DNA from: Candidatus Limnocylindrales bacterium
GTDB lineage: Bacteria; Desulfobacterota; Binatia; UBA1149; CAITLU01
Assembly (NCBI GenBank): GCA_035626395.1
Contig: DASPNR010000030.1
Location: 1-64,000, forward strand
DNA length: 64,000 bases
Reading direction: 5' to 3'
Below are positions 58,899-64,000 of this stretch, piece by piece. The translations under genes were made by a program, and so were the position numbers. The stretch's first letter is position 1, and each line of letters begins with the position of its first letter. The notes under the pieces were generated by a model that ran no database searches, was not told where the DNA came from, and saw only the letters and a program-made list of their open reading frames with translations.

Positions 58899-59675
58899 TC
58901 AGGCAGGATCAGGCAACCCCGTGGCTGCGCGTCCATCGCTGACCGGGTAGGGCGGCCACACGACGACATCCTGGCGGCGGCTGAAGTGGAAGACGGCATC
59001 GCCTTCGCCCGAGATTCCCTGCTCCTGCGCCATGCTGTTCTCGGCGATCTCGGCGCCGGCGTGCTGCAGCGGCCAGGGCTGATGATGGATCTCGGCTCGC
59101 AGCAGCGTCCCGCTGGCCGTTTGCGAGTAGAGGCAGTAGCGCTCGGTCAGAAAATGCTCGAGCGTCCCGGGCTCCGGCTCGAAACGCGGCGAACTCGGCC
59201 AGTAGCTGGCCTGGAAGGCGATGCGGCGCTCGACGTTGCGACGGATGCTGCGGTAGTGGACGCGCTCGCGTCGTTCCTCGACTTCCATGTCGGCGACGAA
59301 GTACGGGAGCTGGAAGAGCAGGCGAGCGGCGGCGACGGCCAGGACGTTGGTGGCATCCAGGCTGACGAACCACACGCCCGCCTTGTCGCCATGCTCGACG
59401 TAGAGGCGCACGTTGAGCTCCGGGAACGCCGAGAACCACGGCAGGTCGGGCAGGCCGCGCACCATCACGCCCTCCATGCGGAACGGCACCACGCCGACCC
59501 ACGAACTGCCGTTGAATTCCTGGATGCGCAGCTGGGACGGAACCAGCGGTCGCAGGGCGGATGCGGGCACGCGCCAATGCGCGAACAGCAGATCGCGCCA
59601 GCTCTGGCGCATCACCCATGGTCCCGATGGGAGGGGCCATGGGCGGTGCTCGGTGCGTCGCAGCGCGGGGTGCAT
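58899..59675 (-). CDS. DUF2071 (YqjF-like) protein
   Basis: 258 aa. Blocks of the DUF2071 family: MRQSWRDLLFAHWRVPASAL, LRPLVPSQLRIQEFNGSSWV, GVVPFRMEGVMVRGLPDLPW, FSAFPELNVRLYVEHGDKAG, VWFVSLDATNVLAVAAARLL, TASGTLLRAEIHHQPWPLQH and FLTERYCLYSQ. The family has an acetoacetate-decarboxylase-like fold and no defined activity; in Bacillus YqjF responds to nitroaromatics. It is cytoplasmic. The start at 59675 (MHPALRRTEHRPWPLPSG) is typical. Probably co-transcribed with the membrane-anchored gene downstream. Confidence 0.87.
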   Translation of the reverse strand: MHPALRRTEHRPWPLPSGPWVMRQSWRDLLFAHWRVPASALRPLVPSQLRIQEFNGSSWVGVVPFRMEGVMVRGLPDLPWFSAFPELNVRLYVEHGDKAGVWFVSLDATNVLAVAAARLLFQLPYFVADMEVEERRERVHYRSIRRNVERRIAFQASYWPSSPRFEPEPGTLEHFLTERYCLYSQTASGTLLRAEIHHQPWPLQHAGAEIAENSMAQEQGISGEGDAVFHFSRRQDVVVWPPYPVSDGRAATGLPDPA

Positions 59676-59864
59676 GCCCGGTCGATTGTGGCCGGAAGAT
59701 GCGCGCGGAGAAATGCAGGCGGCACGAATCAGCGCCGGTAGGCTCCACCAGCCGGGTAAGACCTTTGGCAGCTAGAAGCGGCGCGCCTTGCTGCAGCCGT
59801 ATCTCGTACGTTCGCGGAAGAGACGCCGGTGGCGAGACCGCGCTCTCGCCACCGGCATTCAGGA

Positions 59865-60662
59865 TCAGCGCCCGCCGCGGACGGCGCGCACGTAGTTGTA
59901 GACGGTCTTCGACGACGAGGCGATGCCGCCGGTCGCGTAATTGACGGTCCAGGCCTGGTTCGGGCTCGAGGACGACGTCGTCGAGGTCCAGTACGGCTTG
60001 GAGTGCGTGCAGCTGCAGTTCTCGACCATGCAGCCCGGCGCGCAGTTGTCGTTGTTGAAGGCGACGCTGATCGACGGGCTGGAGGTGCTGAAGTCGACGA
60101 GCGAGGCCATCTCGCGGACGTTCGGCAGCCGCCAGTCGTTGTAGCCGGCGAAGCCCGCGCCCTGGTCCATTGCGTTCAGCGAGTTGATCTTCCCGTAGGC
60201 ACCCGCCCACTGGTACGCAAAATCCTGGTAGTCGTGAATGGTGCCGTCGTCCGACAGCTTCTCCCACATCAGGTTGGTGTTGACGTCGGTGATCGTTCCG
60301 TCGCCGTTGTCGATAAAACTGAACTCGAGCCCCGCGAGGAACTGGCCGTCCTGCCCCGAACCGTTGCACGCGATCGTGTTGATCGGATTCACGTTGTCGA
60401 GCGGGTCATAGCACGTGAACTGCCCGGTCTTCAGGATCGAGCCCTCGATGCAGATGAACTCGCCGCACGAGCACATCAGGTCGACATTGCCGCCGACCGA
60501 GCCTCGCAGCACTGCCAGTGCGTCCTGCGCCGTTACCGTCCCCGAATCGTTCACGTCGCCGCACGGCTGAAGCGGCTCGCACATCGGCTCTTCGCCGGCC
60601 ATGGCGCTCGATGCCAGAGCGGCGACGAGCAGCCATGCCCCCAACACTGTCCTTGTCTTCAT
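59865..60662 (-). CDS. Secreted DUF1566-domain protein with dockerin-like motif
   Basis: 265 aa from ATG 60662 (AAGGGGAT upstream); the frame extends 17 codons. Signal peptide (about 1-22). Then one dockerin-like unit CGDVNDSGTVTAQDALAVLR with Cys pairs (LMCSCGEFIC). The second half is a DUF1566/Lcl C-terminal domain: FIDNGDGTITDVNTNLMWEK, DWRLPNVREMASLVDFST and PYWTSTTSSSSP with the final YNYVRAVRGG. DUF1566 proteins are secreted, with carbohydrate-binding or adhesion roles. The D-x-N-x-S-G and D-x-N-G-D-G loops bind calcium. It stands beside the heme operon but is unrelated by function. Confidence 0.85.
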   Translation of the reverse strand: MKTRTVLGAWLLVAALASSAMAGEEPMCEPLQPCGDVNDSGTVTAQDALAVLRGSVGGNVDLMCSCGEFICIEGSILKTGQFTCYDPLDNVNPINTIACNGSGQDGQFLAGLEFSFIDNGDGTITDVNTNLMWEKLSDDGTIHDYQDFAYQWAGAYGKINSLNAMDQGAGFAGYNDWRLPNVREMASLVDFSTSSPSISVAFNNDNCAPGCMVENCSCTHSKPYWTSTTSSSSPNQAWTVNYATGGIASSSKTVYNYVRAVRGGR

Positions 60663-60941
60663 CGTCTTATCCCCTTGTCTGCGTATTCGTCGCGCGTGGA
60701 CCCAGGGGAGCAAACCTCGCCCGTTATCCCTTCCGCCGCACGACGCGTCGCGAAGCTACCACGCTGGTCCGAGATTGGGCGAGCGGAAAGGCGTCAAAAA
60801 CCTTGGCGCGTGAGCTCGTTCACGCGTGCGAACGCCGGCTCGTGGAGTTGCGCTCCGTTCAAGCGAGAACTTTCCATGGCCAAAGGAATGACGTGTCGAG
60901 CTCTCATCCAATCGTCGTGGAATCGAGCCTGGCCGGCGCTG

Positions 60942-62375
60942 TCATCTGCCGCGTGCCAGCGCCAACACCAGCCTCTCCGCCGCCGCCTCTCCGCTGCGCA
61001 CGCAATCGGGGATGCCGACGCCGTGGAGCGCGGCGCCGGCCAGCGCGAACGCCGGCAATCGCCCGGCCTCGTCCTCGATGCGCGCCACGCGCTCGAGGTG
61101 TCCGACGTTGTACTGCGGCATCGATCGCGGCCACCGGACGATCCGCGCGTGCCGCGGCCGCGCGCGCACGCCGAGCAGCTCGGCGAGGTCGCGGTCGATC
61201 CCGGCAAGCATGCGCTCGTCGGGCATCTCGAAGTGCTCGGGGAAGAGCGCGCCGCCCACGAATCCGCGGATCAGCACCATGCCTTCGGGAGCGCGGCCGG
61301 CGTACTTGACGCTGCTGAACGTGCACGCCAGCAGCGTACGCCGCTCCACCGCCGGCACGACGAAGCCGAAGCCGTGCAGCGGATGGGCGATGTCCGCGCG
61401 GCGATAGAGGAGATTGACGATGGCGGTGGAGGCGTACTCGATGCCGTTCAGCGACCGCGCCAGCTCCGGCGATGCGCTCTCGAGGATGCGCGCGCTCGCA
61501 TACGCGGGTGTCGCCAGGCAGACCGCGTCCGCCTCGATGCGCTCCTGCGCCGTGTCGAGCGTGTGGACGATCCAGCGGCCATCCTCGCGCCGCTCGACGC
61601 TCTCGACCATGACGCCCGTGCGCACGCAGCCCTGCGGCAGCAGCTCGCAAAGACGCGAAGGAAGAACCGACAGACCCTTGTCGAAAGAGATGAACAGCGA
61701 ATAGCGCGGCCCAGCGGTGGAGCCGGGAGCCGCGGCGCTGCGCTTCATCGCCGCGCTCAGCCCGAGGATGAGGCTGCGATGCCTGCGCTCCATCTCCACG
61801 AACCGCGGCATCGTCGCGCGTAGCGACAGCCTGGCAGGGTCGGCGGTGTAGATGCCGCCGACCATCGGCTGCGCCGCCCGGTCGAGCGCCTCGCGCCCCA
61901 GACGCCGGGTGACGAAGCTGGCCAGGCTCTCGTCGCTGGCGTCGGTGCGTCGCGGCAGCACCAGGTCCATTGCCATGCGCGCCTTGCCCGGAAGCGAGAA
62001 CAGCCGCGAGGCGGCAAACGTGGACAGGCGCGTCGGCGCCATCATGTAGAAGCCTTCCGGGATCGGGTGCAGCTTGTTGCCGAGCGCGACGAAGCTCTGC
62101 CGGTGCTCGTTGCTGGTGCCGATGATGCGGTCCTTCAGCCCGATTTCCTCAGCCAGCGCACGCGCCCACGGCTTCTCGGTGATGATGGAGTCGGGCCCCA
62201 GCTCGAGCAGGCAGCCTTCCTCCTCGACGCTTTCGATGACGCCGCCGGCGCGCGACGACCCCTCGAGGAGCACGACCTCGACGTCGAGCCCGCGCTCGCG
62301 CGCCAGCCTGTCCGCGCGATAGGCCGCAGTGAGCCCGGCGATACCGGCGCCGACGATGACGATGCGGGGCTTCAA
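60942..62375 (-). CDS. hemY: Protoporphyrinogen oxidase (HemY/HemG-type, FAD)
   Basis: 477 aa from a TTG at 62375 overlapping the HemE stop in TTGA; no other start is as close. FAD-binding Rossmann: IVIVGAGIAGLTAAYRADRL (GxGxxG), EVVLLEGSSRAGGVIESVEE and LELGPDSIITEKPW. Later SLASFVTRRLGREALDRAA, QPMVGGIYTADPARLSLRAT, KRSAAAPGSTAGPRYSLFIS (with LSVLPSRL), ERIEADAVCLATPAYASARI and FALAGAALHGVGIPDCVRSG. It oxidises protoporphyrinogen IX to protoporphyrin IX with oxygen. Length and order fit the HemY family. Transcribed with the HemD-HemE gene, the enzymes for earlier steps. The rare TTG start may limit expression. Confidence 0.92.
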   Translation of the reverse strand: MKPRIVIVGAGIAGLTAAYRADRLARERGLDVEVVLLEGSSRAGGVIESVEEEGCLLELGPDSIITEKPWARALAEEIGLKDRIIGTSNEHRQSFVALGNKLHPIPEGFYMMAPTRLSTFAASRLFSLPGKARMAMDLVLPRRTDASDESLASFVTRRLGREALDRAAQPMVGGIYTADPARLSLRATMPRFVEMERRHRSLILGLSAAMKRSAAAPGSTAGPRYSLFISFDKGLSVLPSRLCELLPQGCVRTGVMVESVERREDGRWIVHTLDTAQERIEADAVCLATPAYASARILESASPELARSLNGIEYASTAIVNLLYRRADIAHPLHGFGFVVPAVERRTLLACTFSSVKYAGRAPEGMVLIRGFVGGALFPEHFEMPDERMLAGIDRDLAELLGVRARPRHARIVRWPRSMPQYNVGHLERVARIEDEAGRLPAFALAGAALHGVGIPDCVRSGEAAAERLVLALARGR

Positions 62376-64000
62376 GACCGCGACGAAAGCTCGTGCACGG
62401 TGTCCACGAGCGCGATGACGTTGTCGACCGGCGTTCCCGGCAGGATGCCGTGCCCGAGGTTGAAGATGTGCCCGGGCCTGCCGCCGACCTCCTCGAGCAC
62501 GCGCGCCGCCTGCTTCTTCACGGTGGCGACGTCGCTCAGCAGGATGACGGGGTCCAGATTTCCCTGAATCGGCGTGCCCGGGAAGCGATCGAATGCCTGA
62601 CCGATGTCCATCCGGTGATCGACGCCGAGCACGCGCGCGCCGGCCTCCATCTGAAGATCGAGCAGGGTTGCCGTGTCGGTGCCGAAGTGGATCACGGGCA
62701 CGTCCTTGGGCAGCGCTTCCATGATCGCGCGCATGTGCGGCAGCACGTAGGTCTCGTAATCGTAGGGCGAGAGGCAGCCGACCCAGCTGTCGAAGATCTG
62801 AAGCGCCTGGCATCCGGCCTCGGCCTGCGCCGACAGGTACCGGGCGACCGCGCGCGAGAGCACCGACATCATCGCGTTCCACGCGCCGGCATCGGTGTAC
62901 ATGAAGCGCTTGGTGGCGACGTAGTTCTTCGAACCGCCGCCCTCGATCACGTAGGAGGCCAGCGTGAAGGGCGCGCCCGAAAAACCGATCAACGGGATAT
63001 TCGGCTGCAGCTCGGCGCGGATGCGCGCGATGGCGTCGTAGACGAAGGCGAGCTCCTGGCGCGGGTCGATCTCGCGCAGGCGGTCGACGTCTTCGGGGCC
63101 GCGCACCAGGCGGGAAAGGCTCGGGCCGTCGCCGTGCACGTACTCGAGCCCAAGGCCCATCGGCTCCAGGATCAGAAGAATGTCCGAGAACAGAATGGCC
63201 GCGTCCGCGCCGATGCGTTCCTGCGCCTCGACCGTCACCTTGGCGGCCAGCTCGGGCATCTTGCACAGGTCGAGGAAGGAGTAGCGCGCCCGCACCTCGC
63301 GATACTCCTGCATGTAGCGGCCGGCCTGGCGCATCAGCCACACGGGCGTGTACGGCACCGGTTCACCGCGGCACGCCTTCATGAACGGGCTCTCGGAAAG
63401 GAGCCTGGGATCGGCCGCAGGCCGCGGCGGCCGCGCGGGCGCCGCGGCGGCCCGCAGCGTCGCGCGCTTGTCGGCAACGATGGCCGGTGCCTGCTCGCCG
63501 GCCTCCTTGATCAGCGTGCCGATCTTGGGGTGCGACGGCTGCATGTCGACGTGGAAGCCGTGCTCGACCAGCGTCTCCGTGCAGACCGGGCCGACCGAGC
63601 AGACCACCAGCTCACGCAGGGCTGCGCGGAACTCCTGCTCCTTTCCCAGGCGTCGTACGACTTCGAGCAGGCTGTAGAGCTGGTTGGAGCTGGTGAAGAG
63701 CAGGACGTCGACCGTGCGCGCCAGCACCTGCCCGATCGCGTCCTGCAACGGGTGGATGTCGTCGGGCAGCTCCCACCGGTACACCGGCACCTGATGCACG
63801 GCCGCGCCGCGCGCCCGCAGCGCCGCCACGAATTCATCGTTGCTGACGCCGTACTCCTGCACGGCGACGGTGGCGCCCTCGACTTCCACGCCTTCGGTGG
63901 CCTCATCCAGCGCTGCCAGGATCTGACGCCAGGTGTTGGGCTCGGGGACGGTGATGGTGACGGGGACGCCGAGCTCGCGCAGGACGCGCACCGGCTTGGG
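62372..64000 (-). CDS. hemE: Uroporphyrinogen-III synthase / uroporphyrinogen decarboxylase fusion (HemD-HemE), 5' end beyond the window
   Basis: At least 542 residues are open on the minus strand up to the window edge, with no stop between the two domains. The N-terminal part (visible from about residue 1 to 175) is a HemD-like domain: TVAVQEYGVSNDEFVAALRA, VHQVPVYRWELPDDIHPLQD, DVLLFTSSNQLYSLLEVVRR and VVCSVGPVCTETLVEHGF. A Pro/Ala linker follows. The HemE domain has PVWLMRQAGRYMQEYREVRA, AAILFSDILLILEPMGLGLE, IPLIGFSGAPFTLASYVIEG, IFDSWVGCLSPYDYETYVLP and VLGVDHRMDIGQAFDRF. The fusion would couple hydroxymethylbilane cyclisation to decarboxylation. A separate start of HemE at SPFMKACRG cannot be excluded. 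Confidence 0.9.
   Translation of the reverse strand, partial: PKPVRVLRELGVPVTITVPEPNTWRQILAALDEATEGVEVEGATVAVQEYGVSNDEFVAALRARGAAVHQVPVYRWELPDDIHPLQDAIGQVLARTVDVLLFTSSNQLYSLLEVVRRLGKEQEFRAALRELVVCSVGPVCTETLVEHGFHVDMQPSHPKIGTLIKEAGEQAPAIVADKRATLRAAAAPARPPRPAADPRLLSESPFMKACRGEPVPYTPVWLMRQAGRYMQEYREVRARYSFLDLCKMPELAAKVTVEAQERIGADAAILFSDILLILEPMGLGLEYVHGDGPSLSRLVRGPEDVDRLREIDPRQELAFVYDAIARIRAELQPNIPLIGFSGAPFTLASYVIEGGGSKNYVATKRFMYTDAGAWNAMMSVLSRAVARYLSAQAEAGCQALQIFDSWVGCLSPYDYETYVLPHMRAIMEALPKDVPVIHFGTDTATLLDLQMEAGARVLGVDHRMDIGQAFDRFPGTPIQGNLDPVILLSDVATVKKQAARVLEEVGGRPGHIFNLGHGILPGTPVDNVIALVDTVHELSSRS

Noticed and set aside
53343..60662. Cellulosome components
   Set aside because: The dockerin-like units are single or irregular, there is no cohesin or scaffoldin and no glycoside hydrolase in the window.
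60942..63341. A 799-residue frame that would fuse PPOX to an upstream domain
   Set aside because: Upstream of 62375 the frame runs out of phase through hemE and is Arg/Ala-rich. The GxGxxG motif begins right after the TTG.
1..64000. CRISPR arrays, tRNA or rRNA genes
   Set aside because: No regularly spaced repeats, cloverleaf-like conserved sequences or rRNA segments were recognised. A covariance-model scan would be needed to exclude a tRNA in the short gaps.

Overview
The window is about 68% G+C, densely coded on both strands, and all chromosomal housekeeping or accessory metabolism. No rRNA, tRNA or CRISPR array was seen. The gene content points to a Gram-negative, probably uncultured, soil or sediment bacterium. 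The markers are an OmpR-type two-component system with a Spy/CpxP-like partner, many Sec signal peptides and lipoproteins, F420-type LLM oxidoreductases, and diiron ferritin-like oxygenases. Secreted proteins also carry short dockerin-like CGDVNG...TASDAL motifs and Cys-rich helical repeats. From memory, that combination is common in Candidatus Binatota/Binatia and other former deltaproteobacterial lineages. This placement is an inference, not a measurement.

Layout. Positions 1-1607 are the distal end of an integron cassette array: three attC-like sites (186-247, 833-918, 1410-1495), a DUF433/PIN-like toxin-antitoxin cassette, a small membrane-protein cassette, and remnants of a RelE/Gp49-like toxin and a PIN-like gene at the edges. 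The integrase should lie to the left, outside the window. 1676-6782 (minus) holds exonuclease III, a PQQ-type sugar dehydrogenase, a molybdopterin oxidoreductase and an NTF2-like protein, faced by a divergent MocR regulator (6977). A 68-bp REP-like element sits at 6232-6299. 8595-15014 carries a dockerin-like secreted protein, a Cpx/Zra-like sensor-regulator-periplasmic partner set with His clusters, and a 706-aa low-complexity DUF6600-type protein with 87-bp tandem repeats. 15154-18670 (minus) has DUF6064, a thioredoxin-fold protein, HisN, a YbhB-like lipoprotein and an unknown membrane protein.

19177-27950 contains a diiron ferritin-like oxygenase with a promoter/inverted-repeat module, a MerR-like regulator, two tandem DUF4142 proteins, a zinc alcohol dehydrogenase, a histidine kinase, an exported RidA-like lipoprotein and a thiamine-diphosphate 2-oxo-acid decarboxylase. 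28100-32103 (plus) has an SDR, a VOC protein, a helical Glu-rich protein and a half-size ABC exporter. 32185-33998 (minus) is a tight three-gene operon: SDR, carboxymuconolactone-decarboxylase-like, and a small membrane protein resembling styrene oxide isomerase. 34217-43575 holds a beta-helix protein, MFS transporter, methyltransferase, a tandem pair of small secreted proteins, a bacterioferritin-like protein, a secreted trypsin-like protease, a sterol-desaturase-like hydroxylase and a TPR lipoprotein.

43608-52285 includes a serine beta-lactamase-like hydrolase, small membrane proteins, TauE/SafE and EamA transporters, PhzF, dihydropteroate synthase, a saccharopine-dehydrogenase-like reductase and YqgE/AlgH. 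52437-60662 holds secreted beta-helix, dockerin-like and DUF1566 proteins, an LLM oxidoreductase, a tandem-domain glycosyltransferase and DUF2071. The right edge is a heme operon on the minus strand: a HemD-HemE fusion (cut by the window end) coupled to protoporphyrinogen oxidase. Gaps over about 300 bp without a gene (1182-1675, 18671-19176, 48801-49195, 55612-55926) are described in the features.
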